Below the pieces are notes generated by a model. It was not told the origin of the DNA. It saw only the letters and a list, made by a program, of their open reading frames with translations, and did not search any database. The position numbers and the translations under genes were made by a program. Shown here piece by piece: positions 34,760 to 42,787 of a DNA stretch of 56,567 bases. Positions within the stretch are counted from its first letter, which is position 1, and the number at the start of each line of letters is the position of its first letter. Origin of the DNA: an uncultured Fibrobacter sp. Its GTDB lineage: Bacteria > Fibrobacterota > Fibrobacteria > Fibrobacterales > Fibrobacteraceae. The stretch lies in NCBI GenBank assembly GCA_947306305.1, contig CAMZGI010000003.1, forward strand, positions 1-56,567. The letters run 5' to 3'.

Positions 34760-35637
34760 CGCAGCTCTTTGGGCAAACGCCTACGAACCAGTTTAAGCCC
34801 TAAGTCAATTTTGAAGTTACGGATAAATTGATTTAGGAGCGGTCGCTGGGGGTGAACTGGCGGATCGTCGCTGATAAAGAGGAGCGGCTTTTGAATGACT
34901 TTGCTTCGTTTGGTGTATAGCCAAACGTTAAAAAGCCTTTCTGCAATGTAGCCGTAAATTCTTTGCTGGACGGGAGTGTAATGGGTGATGTCGATTTTCT
35001 TTTCTAACGCGAAGATGATATCGAACAGCCAAGAGCAATACTCGTCAAAATCCGCCTTTCTCATAATGCACATGTTGCAGGGAATCAAGTAATTTTCGCG
35101 GAAGAAAACTTGATAGAATGCCTTTTGCATGTAGGGCGGTTGCGTCTCGAAAAAGAATTTTCGCAATGTCGCAAAATCGTCGCTGATGTGGTGCGTGCAG
35201 TAATTGATGGCGATGTTTTCGTCGTAGTGAATGGGGCTTGGAACGATGATGGAACCGTTCTCGACTTTCTCGAATATTTTATCGGGGATATCGAGATTCA
35301 TTTTTTTGAATTCTGCAGACTTGAATTGCTTTTGCTCGCGTCCAAAGGGAACTTGCTTGTGAAAATCGAAGTATCTGCGGTAATGGCACAAGCCAATAAT
35401 CGATACGTCCTTTAAATTTTTCCATGCCCAGTAAATGCCCGTCAATTCGCAAAAACTGCGGTTCTTGTCGCTGATGTTGTCGCACGGATTTCCATTGAAT
35501 TGGTCGTCCCGCTGGATGCCTAGTTCTGCTTTGGAAATTGCAGCTCCGACGTGAATCGGGAGGAATCTTTTATCTTGCGGAAGTTCGCACGGCTTGTGGC
35601 AGCAAACAAGAATCTTTACTTTTGAATTATCGAGCAT
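34741..35637 (-). CDS. DUF4422-type glycosyltransferase
   Basis: A 298-residue protein of the DUF4422 family, present in many capsule and O-antigen loci and thought to be glycosyltransferases (some act with UDP-galactofuranose-type donors). It has KILVCCHKPCELP at the start, the family motif NRSFCELTGIYWAWKNL, IIGLCHYRRYF and a YGYIAERLFNVWLYTK tail. It lies 9 bp downstream of glf, the gene that makes UDP-galactofuranose, so a galactofuranosyl acceptor is plausible but unproven. It ends inside the 3' end of the PL8 gene on the other strand. Confidence 0.82.
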   Translation of the reverse strand: MLDNSKVKILVCCHKPCELPQDKRFLPIHVGAAISKAELGIQRDDQFNGNPCDNISDKNRSFCELTGIYWAWKNLKDVSIIGLCHYRRYFDFHKQVPFGREQKQFKSAEFKKMNLDIPDKIFEKVENGSIIVPSPIHYDENIAINYCTHHISDDFATLRKFFFETQPPYMQKAFYQVFFRENYLIPCNMCIMRKADFDEYCSWLFDIIFALEKKIDITHYTPVQQRIYGYIAERLFNVWLYTKRSKVIQKPLLFISDDPPVHPQRPLLNQFIRNFKIDLGLKLVRRRLPKELRHLRLK

Positions 35638-35646
35638 GCAAGAAAG

Positions 35647-36771
35647 TTAGAAATTTTTGATTTCTAGCACTTGCTCGATAACGGGGGCCATGTCGTAATA
35701 CTTGTACTGCGCGAGGCGTCCGCCAAAGATGACGTTGCTTTCTTGAGCGGCGAGCTTGCGATATTCTTCGGCAAGAACGTTGTTGCGTTCGTTGTTCACG
35801 GGGTAGTATGGCTCCATGCCGTCTTTGTATTCGGTGGAGTATTCCTCGGATACGACTGTTTTCGGGACACTGTAAACATCTGCACCAAACATTTCGAAAT
35901 GCTTGTGCTCGATAATGCGTGTGTAAGGCTGGTCGTGCGAAGTGTAATTGACGACGGCGTTTCCTTGGTAATTCGGCGTGTCTTCAATGCGGGTCTTGAA
36001 GCTGACTGTTCGCCAATCGAGCTTCCCGAGTTTGTAATCGAAGTATTCGTCGATTGCTCCCGTGTAAACGAGCTTGTCTGCAATATCTCGCCAGTTGTTT
36101 TTATGTGTGGCAAAAAAATCTACGCCAGTGCGAGTTTCGATACCTGCAAGCAATCCGTCGATGAGCTTGTTGTAACCGCCGATAGGGATGCCTTGGTATT
36201 TGTCGTTAAAATAGTTGTTGTCGAAAACGAGCCGCACGGGGAGTCGCTTGATGATGAATGCTGGCAAATCTTTGCAGCTGCGCCCCCATTGCTTTTCGGT
36301 GTATTCCTTGATGAGCGTTTCGAAGATGTCTTTGCCGACGAGGGTGAGCGCCTGTTCTTCAAGGTTTGCGGGTTCGCGACCGTTCAATGAAGCGACGGCT
36401 TCGGCTTTTTGTTCTTCGATTTTGGCCTTGGCTTCGGCCGGTGTGGTGACGCCCCACATTTGGTAGAATGTGTTCATGTTGAACGGCAGATTGTAAAGCT
36501 TGCCTTTGTAATTTGCAACCGGGCTATTGGTGTAACGGTTGAATTCGACAATGGAATTCACGAAGTCCCACACTAGCTTGTTGTTGGTGTGGAAAATGTG
36601 AGCCCCGTATTTGTGGATGTTTATCCCCTCGATATTTTCGCAATAAACATTGCCGCCTAAATGTGGACGTTTGTCTATAACGAGGCAACGCTTGCCCGCT
36701 TTGGTGGCAAGATTTGCGAATGTTGCTCCGAATAAGCCTGAACCGACAATGAGGTAATCGAATTTGTTCAT
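35647..36771 (-). CDS. glf: UDP-galactopyranose mutase
   Basis: A 374-residue flavoprotein that converts UDP-galactopyranose to UDP-galactofuranose. The FAD-binding start is FDYLIVGSGLFGATFANLA with KRCLVIDKRPHLGGNVY, followed by the family motifs GINIHKYGAHIFHTNN, NLPFNMNTFYQMWGV, YTEKQWG and RIIEHKHFE. Start at 36771 matches the Glf N-terminus; an in-frame extension of 20 codons upstream runs into the preceding gene. It supplies galactofuranose for the polymer and shares a minus-strand operon with a GT2 gene and the DUF4422 gene. Confidence 0.92.
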   Translation of the reverse strand: MNKFDYLIVGSGLFGATFANLATKAGKRCLVIDKRPHLGGNVYCENIEGINIHKYGAHIFHTNNKLVWDFVNSIVEFNRYTNSPVANYKGKLYNLPFNMNTFYQMWGVTTPAEAKAKIEEQKAEAVASLNGREPANLEEQALTLVGKDIFETLIKEYTEKQWGRSCKDLPAFIIKRLPVRLVFDNNYFNDKYQGIPIGGYNKLIDGLLAGIETRTGVDFFATHKNNWRDIADKLVYTGAIDEYFDYKLGKLDWRTVSFKTRIEDTPNYQGNAVVNYTSHDQPYTRIIEHKHFEMFGADVYSVPKTVVSEEYSTEYKDGMEPYYPVNNERNNVLAEEYRKLAAQESNVIFGGRLAQYKYYDMAPVIEQVLEIKNF

Positions 36772-36772
36772 A

Positions 36773-37717
36773 TTAAGCTTGTTGCGAATGATTCTTGCGG
36801 TAAAGTTTTTTGAGGAACGTCCTTGGCGCAAGCGTCATGCCTTTAAAGAAGTAGTAGATTTTAGTCTTTGTATCGACGTAATCCCACGCATTTACCAAAG
36901 TGTGGCAGATGGCTCTGCTGATAATTCTGCTGTCCAGTTTTGGGAAATTACGCTTGAGTTCCATGAGGTGAGCGGGGTATTCCTTGATTCGCTGAATTTG
37001 TTTGGACTTGTCCCACGTGACTCCGCCGGGTTGCCTGCGATAGACGGACATCTTTTTGTTGAAGCAGCGGATTTTGCCCATGTGCGCGCATTTTTCGACG
37101 AGGAAAATGTCTCCGTTCATGATGTTGAGCGGATTTTTGATGGGGTAGTCTCTAACTTTGCGGAGATAGACCATGGATGCGGTCGGAACAGTCCATTTTT
37201 CGAAGAGTTCCGTGGCTGTATAGTCGCGGTCTTCCATGGGAGGGTACACTGCATCGACAGACTCTACGCCGGGTTCATTCTTGATTTCGGCATCGTGGAA
37301 CACCATCGTGTAATCGGGGTGGCTCTCTAAAAAATCAATTTGCGATTGCAGTTTGTGCGGATCAATCCAGTAATCGTCTCCTTCGCACATGCCTACGTAT
37401 TTGCGTCCGGTGAGGGAATCCATCACTCGGGTAAACGAGCCGTCGTTTTTGGACCATTGATTTTCGGTCTCGATGTAAGGCTTGATAATCTTGGGATACT
37501 TGGCTGCGTATTCACGGATGATTTCGCCAGTCCTGTCGCTGGAGGCGTCGTCGTGGGCGATGACTTCAAAAGGGAAGTCGGTTTCTTGGATTAAAAAACC
37601 TTCAAGGCACTGGGCGATATATTTTTCTTGATTGAACGCAGTGCAACGGATGCAGACGAGCGGTTCGGCATTGGCTGGCCATTTGGCCGTGATTTCATCT
37701 TGAGTTCGTAACAGCAT
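36773..37717 (-). CDS. glycosyltransferase family 2
   Basis: A 314-residue GT-A transferase, first gene of the glf operon. Motifs: PLVCIRCTAFNQEKYIAQCL, IAHDDASSDRTGEII and a DXD in GMCEGDDYWIDPHKLQ. The C-terminal end is basic (TFLKKLYRKNHSQQ). The stop is one base from the glf ATG. Donor unknown, but the neighbours suggest galactofuranose-containing structures. Confidence 0.88.
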   Translation of the reverse strand: MLLRTQDEITAKWPANAEPLVCIRCTAFNQEKYIAQCLEGFLIQETDFPFEVIAHDDASSDRTGEIIREYAAKYPKIIKPYIETENQWSKNDGSFTRVMDSLTGRKYVGMCEGDDYWIDPHKLQSQIDFLESHPDYTMVFHDAEIKNEPGVESVDAVYPPMEDRDYTATELFEKWTVPTASMVYLRKVRDYPIKNPLNIMNGDIFLVEKCAHMGKIRCFNKKMSVYRRQPGGVTWDKSKQIQRIKEYPAHLMELKRNFPKLDSRIISRAICHTLVNAWDYVDTKTKIYYFFKGMTLAPRTFLKKLYRKNHSQQA

Positions 37718-37853
37718 TTTTTTTTACCGTGTATCTGAATTGCCAAATATATTTATATGAGCGGAAACGGTCAATGATAAAACATAGGCTATGGGTGACC
37801 AGCCCTTTAATTTTCTAGATTTGGCGAGACGATTGTTTCGTGAAAGGTGGATC
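37718..37853. promoter_or_regulatory. divergent promoter region between glf operon and phosphonate operon
   Basis: A 136-bp gap between divergent starts. The AT-rich aatatatttatat around 37744-37756 can give tatatt/tataaat -10-like boxes on both strands. A ribosome site (aaggtgg) precedes the pepM ATG. No operator was recognised. Confidence 0.35.
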
Positions 37854-39164
37854 ATGCAAAAGACTGTTTATTTAGGAATGATAGGTGACATCATGCACCC
37901 GGGCCTCATCAACATTATCAACGAGGGGGCCAAATATGGCGAAGTGATGATTGGACTTTTTACGGACAAGGCGATTGCTACGCACAGGCGTTTGCCCTAT
38001 CTGAACTACGAGCAGAGAAAGAACGTCATCGAGAATATCAAGGGCGTTTCGAAGGTGGTTCCGCAGGACGAATGGAGCTATGTGGAAAACCTGAAAAAGT
38101 ACAAGCCCGACTACATTATCCATGGCGACGACTGGCTTTACGGACCGGACAAGTTTATCCGTGACGAGGTTTTCAAGGTCATGGAAGCGCAAGGCGGGAA
38201 GGTCATCGAAATCCCTTACACCAAGGGCGTGACTTCTTCCGGGCTCAAGAAAGAGATGGAATCGCTCGGCACCACGCCGCAGGCGAGGCTCTCGTCGCTG
38301 CGTCGCTTGATTGCGGCGAAGCCGATTGTCCGCATCTTGGAATCGCACAACGGCCTTACGGGGCTTATCGCCGAGCACACGAGCGTAGAAATCAACGGGT
38401 GCATCCGCGAGTTTGACGGCATGTGGTCTTCGTCTTTGACGGACTCTACGAGCAAGGGCAAGCCGGACATCGAAGCGGTCGATTTGACGACGCGCTTGCA
38501 CGACCTGAACGACACGCTCGAAGTGACGACCAAGCCGGTTATTTTTGATGGCGACACGGGCGGAAAGGTGGAACACTTCGGCTTCACGGTGCGCACGCTT
38601 GAACGCCTCGGCATTTCTGCAGTGATTATCGAGGACAAGGTGGGCCTCAAGCAGAATTCGCTGTTCGGCACGGACGCTATCCAGACGCAGGACTCGATTG
38701 AAGGTTTTTGCACCAAGATCCGCGCGGGCAAGGACGCCCAGATTACCGAAGACTTCATGGTGATTTCGCGCTGCGAGTCGCTCATTGCAGGCAAGTCCAT
38801 CGACGACGCATTGGAACGCTGCCATGCCTACGTGGCCGCTGGCACGGACGGCATCATGATCCACTCCAAGGACAAGAGCGGCGATGACATCAAGGAGTTC
38901 TGCCGCCGTTTCCGCGAGAAGGACGCTCACACGCCGATTGTCGCTGTGCCGACGACGTACAACCAGTTCACCGAAGAAGAACTGGCAACTTGGGGCATCA
39001 ACATCGTCATTTATGCGAACCACATGCTTAGGTCAGCTTACCCCGCCATGGTAAAGTGCGCGGAGTCCATTTTGACGCACAGCCGTAGCCTCGAAGCTTC
39101 GAACGACTACTGCATGCCCATCAAGCAGATTTTGAACCTCATTCCCGGAACGATGAAGAAGTAA
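37854..39164 (+). CDS. pepM: phosphoenolpyruvate mutase fused to a cytidylyltransferase-like domain
   Basis: A 436-residue bifunctional-looking protein, first enzyme of phosphonate biosynthesis: it turns PEP into phosphonopyruvate. The C-terminal domain (about 150-420) is of the isocitrate lyase fold with the PEP mutase signature EDKVGLKQNS at 260-269, and upstream PVIFDGDTGG, which sets it apart from isocitrate lyase. The N-terminal domain (1-140) resembles a TagD-type cytidylyltransferase, but the HxGH site reads HPGL (15-18) and the RTEGIST-like site reads YTKGVTS, so catalysis is doubtful. It is followed 10 bp later by the decarboxylase. ATG 37854 chosen from the aaggtgg site; 21 more codons upstream are unrelated. 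Confidence 0.9.
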   Translation: MQKTVYLGMIGDIMHPGLINIINEGAKYGEVMIGLFTDKAIATHRRLPYLNYEQRKNVIENIKGVSKVVPQDEWSYVENLKKYKPDYIIHGDDWLYGPDKFIRDEVFKVMEAQGGKVIEIPYTKGVTSSGLKKEMESLGTTPQARLSSLRRLIAAKPIVRILESHNGLTGLIAEHTSVEINGCIREFDGMWSSSLTDSTSKGKPDIEAVDLTTRLHDLNDTLEVTTKPVIFDGDTGGKVEHFGFTVRTLERLGISAVIIEDKVGLKQNSLFGTDAIQTQDSIEGFCTKIRAGKDAQITEDFMVISRCESLIAGKSIDDALERCHAYVAAGTDGIMIHSKDKSGDDIKEFCRRFREKDAHTPIVAVPTTYNQFTEEELATWGINIVIYANHMLRSAYPAMVKCAESILTHSRSLEASNDYCMPIKQILNLIPGTMKK

Positions 39165-39174
39165 CGGATAGCTT

Positions 39175-40302
39175 ATGATCAGCCCGAAGTTTTTTATTGA
39201 CACGCTCGGCTCTTACGGTATTGATTTTTATGCCGGCGTACCCGATTCCTTGCTCAAGAACATTTGCGCCTATATCGCAGACCATATGGACGCGAAGCAC
39301 AACGTGATCGCCGCGAACGAAGGCGCCGCCGTGGGGCTAGCCGCTGGTTATCATCTCGCGACGGGTAATATTGGCGTTGTCTATATGCAGAATTCCGGCG
39401 AAGGGAACATCATCAATCCGCTCGCATCGCTTACGGACAAGGAAGTCTATAACATTCCTGTGCTGCTTTTGATTGGCTGGCGTGGCCGCCCGGGCGTTCA
39501 TGACGAGCCGCAGCACGTGAAGCAGGGCAAGGTGACGACCGGGATTTTGAACACGATGGGCGTGAACTACGACGTGCTCTGCAAGGACGAGGACAAGGCT
39601 GCAAAGCAAATCGAGAAGGCTGTGAAGACGATGAAGGAAACGGGCGAGGTCTATGCGCTCGTGATCGAGAAGGACACCTTCGAGGATTACAAGCTCCAGA
39701 ACGTCGAGAAGAACGACCTCATGATGAGCCGCGAAGAAGCCATCCAGACGGTGGCGGCGGCCCTTGGCGCTAAAGACGTTATCGTTTCGACGACAGGCAT
39801 GATCAGCCGCGAACTTTTTGAATACCGTGCCCAAAAGGGCGAAGGCCACGAACGCGACTTTTTGACGGTGGGCTCGATGGGGCATGCCTCGCAGATTGCG
39901 CTTGGCATTGCGATGGAAAAAGAAGATCGCAAAGTTTGGTGTTTCGATGGCGATGGCGCGACGATTATGCACATGGGTTCCATGGCGATTGTCGCGAGCA
40001 AGTCTCCGGCAAACTATGTGCACGTAGTGTTCAATAACGGCGCTCACGATTCCGTCGGGGGCCAGCCGACGGTGGGCTTGAAGATTGACTTGCCTGCCGT
40101 CGCGAAGGCGGTGGGCTACCGCGACGCTTTGACAGCCGACAGCAAGGAATCGCTTGCGGCATCTCTCGAAAAGCTGAAATGCATGCAGGGACCGGTTCTT
40201 TTGGAAGTCCAGGTGAAGAAGGGCAACCGCAAGGATTTGGGCCGCCCGACGACGACCCCGGTCGAGAACAAGAACGCGCTCATGGAATTCTTGAGGAAAT
40301 AA
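39175..40302 (+). CDS. aepY: phosphonopyruvate decarboxylase
   Basis: A 375-residue TPP-dependent enzyme that turns phosphonopyruvate into phosphonoacetaldehyde, the step that pulls the mutase equilibrium forward. It has the N-terminal pyrimidine domain with IAANEGAAVGLAAGYHLATG (Glu of the cofactor proton relay) and the TPP motif CFDGDGATIMHM ... VHVVFNN, plus the family wording NNGAHDSVGGQPT. Length and order match Ppd proteins. It is the second gene of the operon, 1 bp before the phosphoesterase start. Product fate is not clear from neighbours. Confidence 0.92.
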   Translation: MISPKFFIDTLGSYGIDFYAGVPDSLLKNICAYIADHMDAKHNVIAANEGAAVGLAAGYHLATGNIGVVYMQNSGEGNIINPLASLTDKEVYNIPVLLLIGWRGRPGVHDEPQHVKQGKVTTGILNTMGVNYDVLCKDEDKAAKQIEKAVKTMKETGEVYALVIEKDTFEDYKLQNVEKNDLMMSREEAIQTVAAALGAKDVIVSTTGMISRELFEYRAQKGEGHERDFLTVGSMGHASQIALGIAMEKEDRKVWCFDGDGATIMHMGSMAIVASKSPANYVHVVFNNGAHDSVGGQPTVGLKIDLPAVAKAVGYRDALTADSKESLAASLEKLKCMQGPVLLEVQVKKGNRKDLGRPTTTPVENKNALMEFLRK

Positions 40303-40303
40303 G

Positions 40304-41032
40304 ATGCGTCTCGCGCTGTTGTCCGACATCCATGCCAATGTGACATCGCTGAATGCGGTGCTCGAAGAGTGCGAACGCCGCCACGTCGAAAAATTCGTGC
40401 TGTTGGGCGACCTCGTCAATTACGGCATGCGTCCGAACGAAATCGTGGAAATGATTCGGAATCTGGACGACCGCTTTGTCGCAAAGATTTGGGGCAATCA
40501 CGAAAAGGCTGTGATGGACAACGATACGACGCGTTTCGCGACGGATCGCGGACGTGCCATTCTCCATTACACGCAAAGTAAGCTTACGCAGCCTTCCATT
40601 GACTTTATCAATAACAAGATGAACCGCGACGGGATTTGCTCTTTGCAGATTGACGGCAAGAAGTTCTTGCTGGTGCATGGCATTCTGGGCGACCCCTACT
40701 GGGGCAAGTTCACGCCTACGGAACTCTCACGCGAAGAATACGCGGAATACGATTACGTCTTGACGGCGCATTCGCACGTGTGCCATTACTTCGAGGTGCT
40801 TTTCAAAGCGGATGCTCCTGCGACACGGAACAAGAAGAAGACGATTTTTATCAATCCCGGTTCTGTGGGGCAGCCGAGGAACATCAACCCTTGTGCCCAG
40901 TTTGGAATTTTGGATACCGAAACGACGGGGTACGAGCACGTGTGCGTTCCCTACGATTTCAAGGCTGAACAAGAACTTTATACGGACGAGGTCGATGTGT
41001 TTTACCGCGACCGTCTGACTTTAGGAATTTAA
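40304..41032 (+). CDS. calcineurin-like metallophosphoesterase
   Basis: A 242-residue two-metal phosphoesterase. The five metal-binding motifs are in order: LLSDIHAN (D8, H10), LLGDLVNYG, WGNHEK, LLVHGI and TAHSHVCH. The family is broad (YfcE/DUF type) and covers phosphodiesters, nucleotides and protein phosphates. Because it starts immediately after aepY and lies inside the phosphonate operon, I infer a role on a phosphonate or CMP intermediate, but there is no direct evidence. It ends 14 bp before the SDR gene. Confidence 0.75.
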   Translation: MRLALLSDIHANVTSLNAVLEECERRHVEKFVLLGDLVNYGMRPNEIVEMIRNLDDRFVAKIWGNHEKAVMDNDTTRFATDRGRAILHYTQSKLTQPSIDFINNKMNRDGICSLQIDGKKFLLVHGILGDPYWGKFTPTELSREEYAEYDYVLTAHSHVCHYFEVLFKADAPATRNKKKTIFINPGSVGQPRNINPCAQFGILDTETTGYEHVCVPYDFKAEQELYTDEVDVFYRDRLTLGI

Positions 41033-41046
41033 AAAGAGGTTTGAAG

Positions 41047-42045
41047 ATGAAGAAAAACTTGTATGTCATCAGCGGCGCTACCGGCATGACGGGCAGCGAA
41101 CTCTCTCACCAGTTGCTTAAAGAAGACAACATCGTTGTCGGTTTCGACAATTTCTTTGCAAGTTCCATCGACACGGTGAAAGACCTTGTCGGTCGCGAGG
41201 ATTTTGTCTTTTTCGAATACGACATCAACAACGCGGAGCACATGGCCGCTGTTGCGGACAAGGTCAAGAGCCTCAAGGGCTCTTATTCGGGTCGCTTGAT
41301 TTTTATCAACTGCGCTGCGGTGGTACATACTAAGCATTTCTACGAAGTGGAACACACGTTCCAGACAAACGTCATCTCGATGAAGACGTTCCTCGAAATG
41401 GCTATCGCCCTTGGCGCGGATACATACATCAACTGCTCCACTTCCGAAGTTTATTCCATGCAGTCTTGGAACGCGAACGGCGGTGTCCGCGAATCGGACT
41501 TTTTGCTCATGGCGACGGCAGAACATAGCCAGCGCACGAGCTATGCGGTCGGCAAGCTCCTCACGGAATTCTTCATGAAGGACGCTGTCGATAAGGGCAA
41601 AATCAAGGGCTGCTCCATCCGCTTTGCAAATGTCTATAGCAAGCACGAACGCTTTGCGGACCACATCATTCCGCACATCATCAACAACCTTCTCGAAAAG
41701 CCGGTGGTCACGTTGCTCGAAAATTCCAAGGTGAACAAGCGCACGTTCCTCCACAATATCGACAGCTGCCGTGCCGTGATGGAATTGATCGAATCGCCCG
41801 AAGCTCTCGACGGAACCGTCTATAACGTCGCTACCGAAGAAGAAATTTCGATTGTCGATCTCGTGAAGCTTATCGCGAAGAAAATGGGCATCGAAAATGT
41901 GGAAATCCAGTTCGAAGGCTACCGCAAATCTGACCCGGAACGCCGCTTGCTCAACACCGACAAAATCCGCACACGTACGCATTGGAAGCCGGTGGTTTCG
42001 CTGGAACAAGGCCTTGAAATGTGCGTGAAGAGTATCGAAAAATGA
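41047..42045 (+). CDS. NAD(P)-dependent epimerase/dehydratase (extended SDR)
   Basis: A 332-residue extended short-chain dehydrogenase. The nucleotide motif is ISGATGMTGSELSHQLL, the catalytic Tyr166 and Lys170 are in TSYAVGKLLTE, and a Ser/Thr appears in INCSTSEVYS. The wording is like dTDP-glucose dehydratase and UDP-sugar epimerases. Known extended SDRs act on nucleotide sugars, so a sugar for the polymer is plausible; alternatively it may reduce or isomerise a CMP-phosphonate. ATG 41047 follows gaggtttgaag; its stop overlaps the next gene start (ATGA). Confidence 0.8.
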   Translation: MKKNLYVISGATGMTGSELSHQLLKEDNIVVGFDNFFASSIDTVKDLVGREDFVFFEYDINNAEHMAAVADKVKSLKGSYSGRLIFINCAAVVHTKHFYEVEHTFQTNVISMKTFLEMAIALGADTYINCSTSEVYSMQSWNANGGVRESDFLLMATAEHSQRTSYAVGKLLTEFFMKDAVDKGKIKGCSIRFANVYSKHERFADHIIPHIINNLLEKPVVTLLENSKVNKRTFLHNIDSCRAVMELIESPEALDGTVYNVATEEEISIVDLVKLIAKKMGIENVEIQFEGYRKSDPERRLLNTDKIRTRTHWKPVVSLEQGLEMCVKSIEK

Positions 42046-42785
42046 AGTACTTGATTGTTACTGTGGCTGGGACTGCCACCCGCTTCAACAGGGATACGGA
42101 CAAAGAAACCCTGAAATGCCTTTATTACAAGGACTCGCCGAAGTTTGCACTTTTGCCCCAGCTTCTTAGGAATTGCGGCGAATACGACAAGTACATCATC
42201 GTGGGCGGCTACCTCTATTCTGCTCTCGAAGAATACGTGAAGCAAAATCTTCAAGCTTATGGTGACAAGATTGAACTTGTCTATAACGAACACTTCAGGG
42301 ATTACGGCTCGGGCTACAGCCTTTACAAGGGCATCGAGGCGGTGAAGGAACCCGGCGACGTGACGTTCGTGGAAGGCGACCTCTTCTTCTTGAAGGAAAA
42401 TTTTGACGAAGTTTATAACAGCCCGAAAAACGTGCTGACCATCAATCGCGAGCCGATTTATTCGAACAAGGCTGTGGCGCTCTACGTTTCTGTCGATGGC
42501 CGCCCGCATTACTTGTACGACACGAACCATTCTTCGCTGAACATCCCGGAACCGTTCTTGGCGGTGTTCAACTCGGCACAGATTTGGAAATTCGCTTCTG
42601 CGGAAATGTTGCACGAAGCCGTTGCTTCTTTGTCTGAAAAGCAGCTGCAGGGGACGAACCTCGAAATTGTGCAGGCCTACTTTAACAAGCTTTCTCGCGA
42701 AGAATACGATGTCGTCTTGTTCAACGCTTGGTATAACTGCAATACGGTTGCGGATTACAACATTGTCCGCACTCTCATGGAGTAA
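42042..42785 (+). CDS. LicC-like nucleotidyltransferase (possible CMP-phosphonate synthase)
   Basis: A 247-residue GT-A-fold nucleotidyltransferase. The start is KYLIVTVAGTATRFNRDTDK ETLKCLYY, a variant of the usual AGxGxR...K loop (here AGTATRF), followed by YIIVGGYLYSALEE, then LVYNEHFRDYGSGYSLYKGI and FVEGDLFFLKENF, the order typical of LicC (CTP:phosphocholine cytidylyltransferase) and of the PntC enzymes that activate 2-aminoethylphosphonate. Given the operon, the likely product is CMP-phosphonate for LicD-type transfer. This is inference from context and layout. Confidence 0.65.
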   Translation: MKYLIVTVAGTATRFNRDTDKETLKCLYYKDSPKFALLPQLLRNCGEYDKYIIVGGYLYSALEEYVKQNLQAYGDKIELVYNEHFRDYGSGYSLYKGIEAVKEPGDVTFVEGDLFFLKENFDEVYNSPKNVLTINREPIYSNKAVALYVSVDGRPHYLYDTNHSSLNIPEPFLAVFNSAQIWKFASAEMLHEAVASLSEKQLQGTNLEIVQAYFNKLSREEYDVVLFNAWYNCNTVADYNIVRTLME

Positions 42786-42787
42786 TT

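Noticed and set aside
37872-39023. Long minus-strand open frame (383 codons) opposite pepM
   Set aside because: The plus strand carries clear PEP mutase motifs; the antisense protein is Arg/His/Val-rich without known domains.
39337-40419. Long minus-strand open frame (360 codons) opposite the decarboxylase
   Set aside because: The plus strand has TPP-enzyme motifs through the whole stretch; the antisense frame is a composition shadow.
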